Of a stretch of 42,080 nucleotides of DNA, positions 17,805-27,032 are shown one piece after another; within the stretch, counting starts at the first letter, position 1, and the number at the start of each line of letters is the position of its first letter. The stretch comes from an uncultured cyanobacterium. GTDB lineage: Bacteria > Cyanobacteriota > Cyanobacteriia > Cyanobacteriales > Nostocaceae. Made by a program: the position numbers and the translations under genes. The DNA is taken from NCBI GenBank assembly GCA_903903925.1, contig CAIVAU010000262.1:1-42080 (forward strand), written 5' to 3'. The notes beneath the pieces were generated by a model. That model was not told where the DNA came from. It was given only the letters and a program-made list of their open reading frames with translations, and did not search any database.

Positions 17805-17963
17805 TTTTTTGATATTCAAGATGGTAAAATTTGGATTCAATATAACGGGACTGAGGACTCTATTGCACAAAGGCTAGTTGAAATGGGTGTACCAACTTCG
17901 GATATAGTTCTGGGTTTTCATTCCTCTTTTAAACGCCAATTTACCCCTTATGCAGTTGGTTGA
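17805..17963 (+). pseudogene. XisI C-terminal remnant (fdxN element excision controlling factor)
   Basis: The frame right after the coiled-coil stop reads FDIQDGKIWIQYNGTEDSIA, then QRLVEMGVPTSDIVLGFHSS and FKRQFTPYAVG. This is the conserved C-terminal half of XisI, the small protein that together with XisH controls excision of the fdxN element in Anabaena and is scattered through filamentous cyanobacteria. About 60 N-terminal residues and any XisH are missing. There is no start codon. The scar marks an old deletion or insertion joining this locus to the coiled-coil gene. Confidence 0.85.
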
Positions 17964-18042
17964 GGTTGCTACTTTACCGCAGGTTGGTTCGCGATTCTGG
18001 AACAGAAGAGTACTAGACGCCCAACCCAACTTACGGGCTAAA

Positions 18043-18600
18043 ATGAAAAGTAACTCAACTTTTTTTGGTGCGATACACGTTAATGGGTATCTGCGTAATT
18101 CGGCTCAAATAAGCGTTAGCACTCGATTGGCTGGCTCAAATAAAAAAGGATTATCATCAAACGTTCAAGACTACTGGGATGAATACTGTAAAAGTGTTGG
18201 GATACAAGGAGATAATTTAGACTCCCTTCTAAGTAGTGCTACAGACAAAGGTATCAATATTGTTTGTGGTTTTCAAGCTGCCTTCGATCCAATGACAGGA
18301 AATATAGAATTCGCTTCAAATTCTAAAATATGGGAGTTTTTTGAAGAGTTTCTACATAAAAAAGTAGCTCAAGGATGGAAAACAGATGATATTGGTAGGT
18401 TGACTCAACAGTTAAGAAAAGTTAAAGATTATAAAGGTTATAAAAGTGTTAAAACACCTGCGATCGCAGCAGAGGAGATAATTGTAAAACAATGGCTACT
18501 GCGACATGCTAGTTTAGTAGGAGTAGGAGAAGCAGAGAAAACCTTACTTCAAAATCAAATTAATCAATTAAAACAATATGGAACAGCAAGAGGTTATTAA
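18043..18600 (+). CDS. Hypothetical protein (middle gene of unknown trio)
   Basis: About 185 residues from the ATG at 18043 (MKSNSTFFGAIHVNGY). An ATG at 17950 would add 31 residues that overlap the XisI scar and look non-native. The sequence is globular: SVSTRLAGSNKKGLSSNVQD, then NIVCGFQAAFDPMTG and WEFFEEFLHKKVAQGW, and a helical C-terminus. No family recognised. Its end overlaps the next gene by 23 bases, indicating co-translation. Because the upstream side is disturbed, the first residues may be missing. Confidence 0.65.
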   Translation: MKSNSTFFGAIHVNGYLRNSAQISVSTRLAGSNKKGLSSNVQDYWDEYCKSVGIQGDNLDSLLSSATDKGINIVCGFQAAFDPMTGNIEFASNSKIWEFFEEFLHKKVAQGWKTDDIGRLTQQLRKVKDYKGYKSVKTPAIAAEEIIVKQWLLRHASLVGVGEAEKTLLQNQINQLKQYGTARGY

Positions 18601-19144
18601 TCTAGGGTTAGCCATTTGGATTACAGATTATAATCAGTATAAGCTATCGCCTCCTATTTGGAAAGCTGATGGTATTGCCATTGATGCTTATCATGGTTTT
18701 GGAGACAATGAAACTCGATTCTTTGATGGAGAAGCTATATTATTATCCTCAGAAAACAAAATAATTCAACCTTTATCAATATCAAATATTCATTTTTCTC
18801 ATGAGGGATTTAAGTGGCTTATAGGAGGTACTGAGCGACTGACTCAAACACCTTTTTTAATTACATCTGATCTTACAATGCAAATTATCTTTGATGGACT
18901 TGTCGAGATAAAAGACGATCAAAAAGTTATTGATTTTTCTGAGCCAGATGCCTGTATCTACCCTGTTGGTACAAGAAATTGGTTTGCTGTTATGGTAGTA
19001 AAAGGGAATAATAAAGCCCATCTAACTGCCTTCTCCCCATACAAAAATTTAAAAGTTTCAGACAATGATGAAATATGGTCTTTTGAGTGGGATTGTCTAG
19101 TAAGCAGAATCAAAATAGTTCAAAACGCGCTAATCAAACTGTAA
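18578..19144 (+). CDS. Hypothetical protein (last gene of unknown trio)
   Basis: 188 residues, beta-rich by appearance, with many aromatic residues: LAIWITDYNQYKLSPPIWKA, GFGDNETRFFDGEA, HFSHEGFKWLIGGTERLTQT, then a C-terminal WSFEWDCLVSRIKI. No signal peptide, membrane span or known motif; I do not recognise it. The 23-base overlap with the preceding gene suggests a complex or linked function. Base composition is AT-richer than the fbp-opcA cluster before it, consistent with accessory DNA. Confidence 0.7.
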   Translation: MEQQEVINLGLAIWITDYNQYKLSPPIWKADGIAIDAYHGFGDNETRFFDGEAILLSSENKIIQPLSISNIHFSHEGFKWLIGGTERLTQTPFLITSDLTMQIIFDGLVEIKDDQKVIDFSEPDACIYPVGTRNWFAVMVVKGNNKAHLTAFSPYKNLKVSDNDEIWSFEWDCLVSRIKIVQNALIKL

Positions 19145-19725
19145 TAAAAAATTCGCTAAGAATTCAGAAGTCAGCAGTCAGGAGTCAGAATGCGTGGAAA
19201 ATCAAGGGTAGTATGGCTGCTAGATTTTATTCAAATTATGAAGCTGGAATATCCAAGAAGAGATGAATTCTGGATTTTGGATTCTTACATAAAAAATTTG
19301 TTGTACTCATGTGCCTATAAGAAAATAGAGATGCTGTGATGATTGCATCTCTATAAGAAGGAAACCCAAAGATAAAAATTAAAACTTTAGACTTTAAAGC
19401 TGAAACTCGTAAAAAATTATCAACCTAAAGACTCAGTATTTTTTGCCGTTCCATCTGGTTTCGGCTGCTGTCTACAACTAGAGATACACAACCGGAAATT
19501 GCCAATTCGGAAAATCACAAAAAATTATGAAATAAGAGGGAGCAGGGAGCAGGGAGCAGGGAATAGGGAATAGGGAGCCGGGAGCAGGGAGCCGGGAGCA
19601 GGGAATAGGAGCAGTTTCTTTTATTGATAACGGGTGGTGCGCCGCCTGTGGGGCGCTTTTAAGAAACACTCTTGAGTGGGGAGTTTGTAGGGGCGGGGTC
19701 TCCCCACCCTACAACAAGGGTGTTA
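19145..19725. other. Gene-free stretch with hairpin and repeats
   Basis: Holds a short AGTCAG tract (19166-19190), a perfect hairpin at 19325-19354 (ATAGAGATGC / GCATCTCTAT, 10-base loop), an AT-rich gap, a heptad tract at 19536-19612 and the dispersed module at 19615-19715. No gene recognised. Confidence 0.6.
19536..19715. repeat. GGGAGCA heptads plus dispersed GC-rich module
   Basis: About ten GGGAGCA/GGGAATA/GGGAGCC heptads run from 19536 to 19612. They are followed by GATAACGGGTGGTGCGCCGC and GTAGGGGCGGGGTCTCCCCA (19625-19710). The same order, inverted, occurs at 25-186; the GTAGGGGCGGGG hairpin recurs at 33841 and 36087. Non-coding. Confidence 0.85.
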
Positions 19726-20499
19726 TCAAGCAAATTTAGAAAAGTCTAAATCGGGTGGAATATCCTGAATCCGCCCAGGACCGATCGCCCGCAAAGCTTC
19801 CCTCAGAGAAATATCGCCAGTATACAGCGCACGACCCACAATCACACCACTGACACCTTGTGATTCTAATGTCAAGAGACTCAATAGGTCTATAATTGAA
19901 CTCACACCACCAGAGGCAATAACAGGGATAGAAACTGTCTCAGCGAGAGAACGTAAAGCCTCTAAATTCGGGCCAGAAAGAGTACCGTCACGATGAATAT
20001 CGGTATAAATAATTGCGGCTGCTCCCAATTCCTGCATTTGTACAGCGAGTTGTGTTGCCAAAACTTGCGAGGTTTCTAGCCAGCCATGAGTCGCCACCAA
20101 TCCGTTACGGGCATCAATGCCAATTATAATCTGCTCTGGAAATTCTTGGCAGAGTTGTTGTACTAGTTCTGGTTGTTCTACAGCAATAGTTCCTAGAATC
20201 ACTCTCTGTACGCCTAAATTGAGTATTTGTTGCACACTAGACTGTGTACGCAACCCTCCACCGACCTGAATTGGTACTGGTACTGCTTGGGCGATCGCCT
20301 TGATCGCTGCTTGGTTAACTAATTGACCTGTTTTCGCCCCATCCAAATCGACGACATGTAGTCTAGTTGCTCCCTGTCCAACCCAATCTTGAGCAACCTC
20401 TACCGGGTTGTCGTTAAAAACTTGCGACAGTGAATAATCTCCCTGGTAAAGTCGCACACAGCGACCTTCTAGTAAATCAATTGCTGGAATGACGTCCAT
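19726..20499 (-). CDS. hisA: HisA, ProFAR isomerase (histidine biosynthesis)
   Basis: 257-residue TIM-barrel isomerase converting ProFAR to PRFAR in histidine synthesis. Catalytic Asp8 is in MDVIPAIDLLEGRCVRLYQG and the second catalytic Asp near 129 in IIIGIDARNG; the phosphate loops VGGGLR, TDIHRDGTL and VIASGGVSS are all present, so it is the HisA rather than HisF or PriA type. ATG at 20499 starts the family motif directly. Stands alone, as histidine genes do in cyanobacteria. The GC-rich repeat lies directly downstream. Confidence 0.97.
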   Translation of the reverse strand: MDVIPAIDLLEGRCVRLYQGDYSLSQVFNDNPVEVAQDWVGQGATRLHVVDLDGAKTGQLVNQAAIKAIAQAVPVPIQVGGGLRTQSSVQQILNLGVQRVILGTIAVEQPELVQQLCQEFPEQIIIGIDARNGLVATHGWLETSQVLATQLAVQMQELGAAAIIYTDIHRDGTLSGPNLEALRSLAETVSIPVIASGGVSSIIDLLSLLTLESQGVSGVIVGRALYTGDISLREALRAIGPGRIQDIPPDLDFSKFA

Positions 20500-20571
20500 T
20501 TACCTGTTCCTCTCGTTGATGATTTTTGATCGCGCCTCACCTATCGTCCTCAATTGGGCTGATCGTTAGAT

Positions 20572-20901
20572 TCATTTTTGACTGGACACATCTTGATCTG
20601 CTGGACTCAGGGCGTTTGCCTTCCTCTGAATGACAGCTTGTCGAAAACCCAGCACAACCAAGATATTAGAAAGCGTCAAAAAAGTTTCTGCACTCCCATG
20701 CAGCCAATCAACATTTGCCAGAGACTCACCATAATGTACTTGGGCATAAATCCCAGCCGGGATGGTGGCGGCAACAAAGACTAAAGTACAGTAAAATCCA
20801 TACAGCGCCAAGCGAGGCATTTGTGTGCTACGGCTGATAAACCACAAGAAACCTAAGTAGGGAAACAGGGAAAGGGCAAACAGAGTTGCTTGAGAAATCA
20901 T
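20572..20901 (-). CDS. DUF3593 membrane protein
   Basis: 109-residue integral membrane protein with three to four hydrophobic spans: ATLFALSLFPYLGFLWFISR, YGFYCTLVFVAATIPAGIYA, and TFLTLSNILVVLGFRQAVI. Matches the DUF3593 family restricted to cyanobacteria and plastids. I chose the ATG at 20901 (MISQATLFAL), which overlaps the upstream DUF2499 gene by four bases; an upstream extension of 19 codons would overlap that gene without similarity. Function unknown; its constant pairing with DUF2499 suggests a shared membrane complex. Confidence 0.88.
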   Translation of the reverse strand: MISQATLFALSLFPYLGFLWFISRSTQMPRLALYGFYCTLVFVAATIPAGIYAQVHYGESLANVDWLHGSAETFLTLSNILVVLGFRQAVIQRKANALSPADQDVSSQK

Positions 20902-21212
20902 GATTTTAATGTCTTTTGCGATTTGGTGGAACGCCAGATCCATACGGCTGCTATCCACAAGGTGAAATTACCTGCTAAGGTCATGGCGGCTTGCAGCGTT
21001 ACCAACCATTCTAGAGATTCTGCATTATCAAAATAGTGCCAAGTACAGGCACACATAGCACTGACTAAAGCTGGTAACATGGCGAGAGATAATCCCCACC
21101 AAGCGCGGTTATTAGTAACTTCGCCATAATTCCAGATTAACCAAATAGCAACAATCCACTCAATAACGCTAGAGACATGAATAATCCAGGTAGGAATCGA
21201 AAGGGCATGCAT
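20898..21212 (-). CDS. DUF2499 membrane protein
   Basis: 104-residue membrane protein beginning MHALSIPTWIIHVSSVIEWI, followed by AWWGLSLAMLPALVSAMCAC, THWYF-type WHYFDN and a last span NFTLWIAAVWIWRS. This is the DUF2499 family of cyanobacteria and chloroplasts. The ATG at 21212 is preferred over one 41 codons upstream, which would overlap csaB. It is first of a two-gene unit with DUF3593 (four-base ATGA overlap) and is divergent from csaB with 38 bases between starts; this gap holds three CCAAAAT repeats. Confidence 0.9.
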   Translation of the reverse strand: MHALSIPTWIIHVSSVIEWIVAIWLIWNYGEVTNNRAWWGLSLAMLPALVSAMCACTWHYFDNAESLEWLVTLQAAMTLAGNFTLWIAAVWIWRSTKSQKTLKS

Positions 21213-21250
21213 AATAGTCAATCCAAAATCCAAAATCCAAAATAAAACCA

Positions 21251-22288
21251 ATGCGGGCTTTATTATCTGGTTACTACGGTAAAGGAAATGGCGGGGATGA
21301 GGCTTTGTTGGCAACACTCTTACAAATGCTACCACCTCATGTCACGCCTGTGGTTCTCTCTGGTGATCCAGAGCAGACTCGCGATCGCTATGGTGTGGAA
21401 GTGTATGATCGGATGGCAGTCTTACCAGTCATGCAAGCTTTACGCTCCTGCGATGCTTTAATCTGGGGAGGTGGTAGTTTAATTCAAGACGCTACAAGTG
21501 CTGTTAGCCCATTTTATTATGGGGGGATGATGGCATTAGCCCAAAAAATTGGGTTGAAGACTATTGCTTGGGCGCAGGGAATAGGACCACTGAAACGTCC
21601 TGTAACTCGGTGGTTGGCACGACAAACCTTTGGCAATTGTACTAAAGTGAGCGTTCGCGATCACACTTCTGCTGCAATGCTTGCCGATTGGCAAATTCCT
21701 TGTATTCTTGCTCCTGATCCAGTTTGGGCATTGGAGGGGAGTTCAGTACCGGGACTTTGGGATTTACCTGCTCCCAGAGTCGCAGTGACATTACGCTCCC
21801 ATCCCCAGTTAACTCAAACACGTCTTGCCAACCTAACTCGTGCATTGGTTGATTTTCAACAAGCCACACAAACTTTTATACTACTTTTGCCATTTCAGCA
21901 ACGCCAAGATTTGCACATAGCCCAACTGATTCAACCGCAACTCAAAGATGTCAGCCAGATCATGTGTCTGGAAGAACCACAACTTTTAAAAGGAGTGTTT
22001 CGCGGTGTCGAAATGGCGATCGGTATGCGTCTGCACAGCTTAATTATGGCAGCCTCTGAGGGCTGTCGCTGTTTTGCTCTGAGTTATGACCCCAAGATCA
22101 ATCGGTTGATGGAAGATTTGGATATGCCAGGATGGAATTTAGCAACATTGCCTGATGATCCAAATCTGATCGGTAAGACTTGGATCGAGCATTATGCTAA
22201 TGGCAATCCACTGTCACCCGAAACAACCCAGTCTTTAGTTGATCGAGCATTGATGCATCGCGATGTGTTAAGCGAAGCTTTAGGTTGA
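21251..22288 (+). CDS. csaB: CsaB, polysaccharide pyruvyl transferase
   Basis: 345-residue transferase of the CsaB/polysaccharide pyruvyl transferase family, which adds ketal-linked pyruvate to cell-wall polysaccharide; in Bacillus this anchors S-layer-homology proteins. Seen: start MRALLSGYYGKGNGGDEALL, WGGGSLIQDATS, IAWAQGIGPL, VRDHTSAAML and the C-terminal IGMRLHSLIMAA with FALSYDPKI. GT-B-like fold without membrane spans. It may modify the outer polysaccharide or S-layer attachment of this cyanobacterium. Followed at 121 bases by a YdcF-family gene on the same strand. Confidence 0.93.
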   Translation: MRALLSGYYGKGNGGDEALLATLLQMLPPHVTPVVLSGDPEQTRDRYGVEVYDRMAVLPVMQALRSCDALIWGGGSLIQDATSAVSPFYYGGMMALAQKIGLKTIAWAQGIGPLKRPVTRWLARQTFGNCTKVSVRDHTSAAMLADWQIPCILAPDPVWALEGSSVPGLWDLPAPRVAVTLRSHPQLTQTRLANLTRALVDFQQATQTFILLLPFQQRQDLHIAQLIQPQLKDVSQIMCLEEPQLLKGVFRGVEMAIGMRLHSLIMAASEGCRCFALSYDPKINRLMEDLDMPGWNLATLPDDPNLIGKTWIEHYANGNPLSPETTQSLVDRALMHRDVLSEALG

Positions 22289-22409
22289 ACGCCAACAGAA
22301 CTTATTTTTTAAATTATCTGACCAAATATTAATCAAGATAACAAAGTTCAAGAAAGCTTTGGTCTATGATCTCAGAGAGAGCCGTTACAGTCAACAAGAG
22401 AGGACTTCG

Positions 22410-23177
22410 ATGCTTGATCCAGCTTTGTGCGAGCGTCCTGTTAGTCAGTGGCTTGTCCTAAAGTCTGTGCTTTCTAACTGGCTGATGACACCGACGTTAG
22501 TCGTATTGCCACTCTTAGTTTTGGTATTCATACCATGGTTAATACCAAGACTACGATGGCGGCGATTTTGGAGTGGTTTTGGAACCGTGTTATTAGTGAT
22601 TTACTGGAGTGCCACTTTTCCGTTAACCATTGCTGTTGCAAAAAAAGGATTAATTGCATTTCTTCCCCCCGATCCTGGTACAACGACAGATGCAATAGTT
22701 GTGTTGGGTCGCGGACCAGAATTTAGACTATCGCGGGTTAAAGTTGCGGCTGAACTGTGGCAATCTCATCGTGCACCTCTGATTTTTGCCAGTGGTGCAG
22801 AAGATGGATCAGAAATTGTTGAGCAACTCAAAGCCGAAGGTATTCCTAATCAAGCATTAGACGAAGAACACTGTTCTCAAACAACCAAAGAGAACGCACT
22901 GTTCACCGCATCCGTATTACAACCACGAGGAGTGAAGCAAATTATCTTAGTAACAGATCCTCCTCACATGTTGCGATCGCTACTAACTTTTCGCCATTTA
23001 GGGTTTGAAGTGATTCCCCATGCCAGTCCTATCCCACCTAAACTAGATCCAACTAAAACTGCAATGCTGATGTTTTACGAGTATATGGGCTTAGTTAGCT
23101 ATGGCTTGCAAGGGGAATTTGTTCACCATATTTTCGCGCAAAAGGAAAATGTTCCAGTGGCGCATTTTCCTTCTTAG
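22410..23177 (+). CDS. YdcF/ElyC family (DUF218) membrane protein
   Basis: 255-residue protein with two N-terminal membrane spans (PTLVVLPLLVLVFIPWLI; FGTVLLVIYWSATFPLTIAV) and a cytosolic or periplasmic DUF218 domain: TDAIVVLGRGPEFRLSRVKV, FASGAEDGSEIV, TKENALFTASVL, IILVTDPPHMLRSL and a final GLVSYGLQGEF. Relatives such as ElyC and SanA act in envelope biogenesis, consistent with the neighbouring csaB. I chose the ATG at 22410, with AGAGGA just before it, over a TTG 17 codons upstream. Confidence 0.88.
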   Translation: MLDPALCERPVSQWLVLKSVLSNWLMTPTLVVLPLLVLVFIPWLIPRLRWRRFWSGFGTVLLVIYWSATFPLTIAVAKKGLIAFLPPDPGTTTDAIVVLGRGPEFRLSRVKVAAELWQSHRAPLIFASGAEDGSEIVEQLKAEGIPNQALDEEHCSQTTKENALFTASVLQPRGVKQIILVTDPPHMLRSLLTFRHLGFEVIPHASPIPPKLDPTKTAMLMFYEYMGLVSYGLQGEFVHHIFAQKENVPVAHFPS

Positions 23178-23218
23178 CACGTTTGACATAGCGCTTCTTC
23201 GTGAGATGCTGTAAACTC

Positions 23219-23255
23219 AGGGTGGGCAGAGATACCCACCCCAATATTGCGTTTT
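23219..23255 (+). terminator. Possible terminator after the ydcF-like gene
   Basis: GGGTGGG / CCCACCC stem around 23219-23242 with an 8-base loop; a T5 run follows about ten bases later (23252), so the fit to an intrinsic terminator is only fair. Confidence 0.4.
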
Positions 23256-23323
23256 TGTTATGCTGCGATCGCCTCCGGTGGGGTATAGCCCATCGCCATA
23301 CACTTGAGGCTAATTTTGTGGAG

Positions 23324-23427
23324 TTAAAAATAGGACTCATTCAGTTGCTGCTGAAGTTGTTGAACTTCCTCAATCGATAAGCCTGTTACACGAGTAACCA
23401 TCTCAATCAGTAAACCTTCCCTTAATG
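23324..23427 (-). pseudogene. C-terminal remnant of an Rpn-type nuclease gene
   Basis: The minus-strand frame ending at 23324 reads EGLLIEMVTRVTGLSIEEVQ and QLQQQLNESYF, the helical tail typical of Rpn/DUF4351-type recombination-promoting nuclease proteins of cyanobacteria. Upstream of about 23427 it runs straight into the hairpin end of the IS200/IS605 relic, so the rest of the gene was lost or displaced by that insertion. Confidence 0.6.
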
Positions 23428-23433
23428 AGCCAC

Positions 23434-23589
23434 TCCCACCCCTAGAAGGGGTGGGTTTCAGGCTAAACGCAGTAGCGAACTACCACTCAATTGACCTTTT
23501 AGACCTGCTGTCTTATCTGGGTCGATTTTTAGCCTTTGTCGCAGACGAACTCTAAGGGTCGGTCAGGAAGACCCCGGCTTTGTCACAGA
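23434..23589 (-). ncRNA. Candidate omega/re-RNA region at the TnpB right end
   Basis: In IS200/IS605 loci the guide RNA covers the 3' end of tnpB and the right end, its guide being the flanking DNA. Here the region from the TnpB stop (23590) to the hairpin CCCACCCCT / AGGGGTGGG (23435-23455) is in the right position, and the bases following on the minus strand would be the guide. With the protein truncated, it can only matter if another TnpB acts on it. Inference from family organisation. Confidence 0.4.
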
Positions 23590-24015
23590 CTAGGCACTTG
23601 AACGTTGTTTGAACTCTATCCATGCTGCATTAAGGATCGACTCCGACCCCGGATACCCAACACGGGCATCCTCCACGGACAGATAACCATCCTGAGTCAC
23701 GTACAACCCAAGGTATGCACTAAAAAGATCCCGGTGCATTACGATTCCGGTGTGATCATAGTGAACCCGTTCAGATAAAGACTTCTTAACACGCTTTCCA
23801 TCCAAATGGGTTTGAGAACACGCGGTTTTTTGGGTTGAGTACTTATGAATTGACCCACTAGCACTCTCAGCCTTGCGAATCAATTCTGATTGAAAAAATC
23901 CAGGGGACTTGGCACAGATGGCTTTACCATATCTTTTTTGCCATGCTTTGACTGATACGTTCTCTAATGCAACGTGAGTGCCAGCCTCTCTTAAAATCTC
24001 GTTAGCTATGGGCAG
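23590..24015 (-). pseudogene. TnpB RNA-guided nuclease, C-terminal fragment
   Basis: About 141 codons: ANEILREAGTHVALENVSVK (the RuvC-II Glu region), AWQKRYGKAICAKSPGFFQS, then KYSTQKTACSQTHLDGKRVK and HTGIVMHRDLFSAYLGLYV, whose HRDLFSA holds the last RuvC Asp. Related cyanobacterial TnpBs have cysteine pairs of a zinc ribbon (around QTC-CG and H-C-CG); here these positions read THLDG and HYDHTG, so the zinc site appears lost. The N-terminal two-thirds, including the first RuvC Asp, is missing. Not functional as a nuclease. Confidence 0.75.
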
Positions 24016-24054
24016 TCAAGTCGCTTCGCTCCAATTCAAAAACGGTCATACGAA

Positions 24055-25470
<1,416 letters not shown>

Positions 25471-25477
25471 TTTATTT

Positions 25478-26218
25478 TTAAATATTTCCTACCGGAATGC
25501 GAGAAATTAAGGAAAACACACCAAATCCTACCAACAATACTCCACTCACTGGATTAATCCAACCTGACCAACGACGTAACTCCAGCAATTTCTTGAGTGA
25601 AGCAGTAAATGTACCTGCCAAAATTAATGGTACTACGTAGCCGACTGTGTAGGAAATCAGCAGCAAAGCTCCTAAAATTAAGTCTTGTGTATTGGCAACC
25701 CAGCCAAGCAAACTAGCTAAAACAGGTGTACTACAAGGAGAGGCGACTACACCGAAACTTAAACCGATCAAATATGCTCGTAACTCTTTTGGTAATTCTT
25801 GAGAAATCCACTCAATCCCGCCAAAAGCAGGCAATTGCAGAGGCAAGGCTTCCAGTAAGTTTAGCCCCATCAGAATTGCGATAATACTCACAATAATTGG
25901 TAAACCAATTCCTACCTGACCGTAGACTTTTCCCACAAAAGCTGCTATAATTCCCAGCCCTGCGAGTGTGGTTGCTAAACCTAGAGCAAACCAAGTAGAT
26001 TGGGCTGCTGCTTGTAGACGGGTTTTAGCCTCATAACCGCCGATGTAGCCAATAGTAATTGGCAGCATGGAAAGCATACAAGGCGTGAGGCTGGTGAGCA
26101 ACCCAGCGAGAAAAATTATCACCAAGCTTTGCCAACCTAAATGCGTCAATTGGTTGGAGACAAGAGTGTTAGCGAATTGTTCTAATTGGTAAAGTTGGGT
26201 TTGCAGTGTTTCAAGCAT
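25478..26218 (-). CDS. ccdA: CcdA thiol-disulfide transporter for cytochrome c biogenesis
   Basis: 246-residue six-span membrane protein that carries reducing power across the thylakoid or plasma membrane to keep the apocytochrome CxxCH cysteines reduced for Ccs1/CcsA. The two redox cysteines are in TSLTPCMLSMLPITIGYIGG (Cys47) and VVASPCSTPVLASLLGW (about Cys160), each in a Pro-Cys context as in the DsbD-beta/CcdA family. Immediately upstream of ccs1, the standard cyanobacterial pairing. ATG at 26218. Confidence 0.95.
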   Translation of the reverse strand: MLETLQTQLYQLEQFANTLVSNQLTHLGWQSLVIIFLAGLLTSLTPCMLSMLPITIGYIGGYEAKTRLQAAAQSTWFALGLATTLAGLGIIAAFVGKVYGQVGIGLPIIVSIIAILMGLNLLEALPLQLPAFGGIEWISQELPKELRAYLIGLSFGVVASPCSTPVLASLLGWVANTQDLILGALLLISYTVGYVVPLILAGTFTASLKKLLELRRWSGWINPVSGVLLVGFGVFSLISRIPVGNI

Positions 26219-26341
26219 GAGGTATTTAGAGCGGGAAGTGCTTACTCTGCTTGAATTTTAGCTTAAGTACGCGCTTTTTGGTTGGAGCGATCGCCTTCTC
26301 AAACACAAATAAAGTATTCCAAATGACAAAGACTAAGCAGT

Positions 26342-26959
26342 TCAGGCCAATAGCTCATCAAGAGCCACACCAAAGCCTTGTAGGATGGTTTGGGTATTTA
26401 CAATTTCTCCAACATTCAATAATAGATGCCGTTCTTGAGTGATAATGATCACCCATCGGCTTTCAGGATAGACAAGCCAGACTTCTTGACAGCCTGATTC
26501 TAAATACTCCTTTGCCTTGGTAAATAATTCTTCAGCGCTATCGTCGGGAGAAGCTATTTCTGCAATCAGAGGGAAACTTTGAGGCAGGGAAGTTGCATAA
26601 GCGTATTGGGTTAGTAGTTCTGGAGTTAAATAAGAAACATCAGGACGACGACCTTGTTTATGAGTTCGACACAATCCTTCTGTGTAGACTTCTCCACCCT
26701 GACCACGAGAAAGCATATAACTCCGCCAGTAGTAGCTAAGCCTGGCTTGAGTTTGGCTGTGTCGTAACGTCATGCATTTTTTTTCGACGAGTTGTCCATT
26801 TGCTATTTCTACGGAATATTTTTCAGTCAATCTGCCGTCTACCCACTCCATACCCTCAACAGGATGATTCAGAAAATCATCTAGAGAGGGAGAGGGAGAT
26901 TTTTGGGATGTGGTTTCTTGAATTCGTTGAACAGAAGTGACCATTGCTGAAAAGCTCAT
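26342..26959 (-). CDS. Uma2 family (DUF820) putative endonuclease
   Basis: 205-residue Uma2/DUF820 protein: SLDDFLNHPVEGMEWVDGRL, then GRRPDVSYLTPELL, the core FPLIAEIASPDDSAEELFTK with AKEYLESGCQEVWLVYPESR, and a C-terminal Ile/Leu-rich strand. The Asp-Glu-Lys spacing fits the family's nuclease-like fold. A second in-frame ATG at 26944 (MVTSVQ) is an equally likely start. No partner gene. Distant in sequence from the copy at 5103-5726. Confidence 0.87.
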   Translation of the reverse strand: MSFSAMVTSVQRIQETTSQKSPSPSLDDFLNHPVEGMEWVDGRLTEKYSVEIANGQLVEKKCMTLRHSQTQARLSYYWRSYMLSRGQGGEVYTEGLCRTHKQGRRPDVSYLTPELLTQYAYATSLPQSFPLIAEIASPDDSAEELFTKAKEYLESGCQEVWLVYPESRWVIIITQERHLLLNVGEIVNTQTILQGFGVALDELLA

Positions 26960-27032
26960 CTCATCAATTCATTAATCATAGCTTTCTGCCGTTAGGACAG
27001 TGGAAGGAAGGCCAACCGACTCATTTTGTCTT

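Larger units (their letters stand above)
23421..24015 (-). mobile_element. Truncated IS200/IS605-family element (TnpB end)
   Basis: The 3' part of a tnpB gene plus about 165 bases of right end that closes with a perfect hairpin (23435-23455), the arrangement of IS605/IS1341-type right ends. The left end and the first two-thirds of tnpB are missing; the frame opens after a stop at 24016, next to unrelated DNA leading into the ccs1 repeat tail. No tnpA is present. Confidence 0.75.

Noticed and set aside
23095..23340. 81-codon minus-strand frame over the ydcF end
   Set aside because: Antisense to a real gene and crosses its terminator; no family features.
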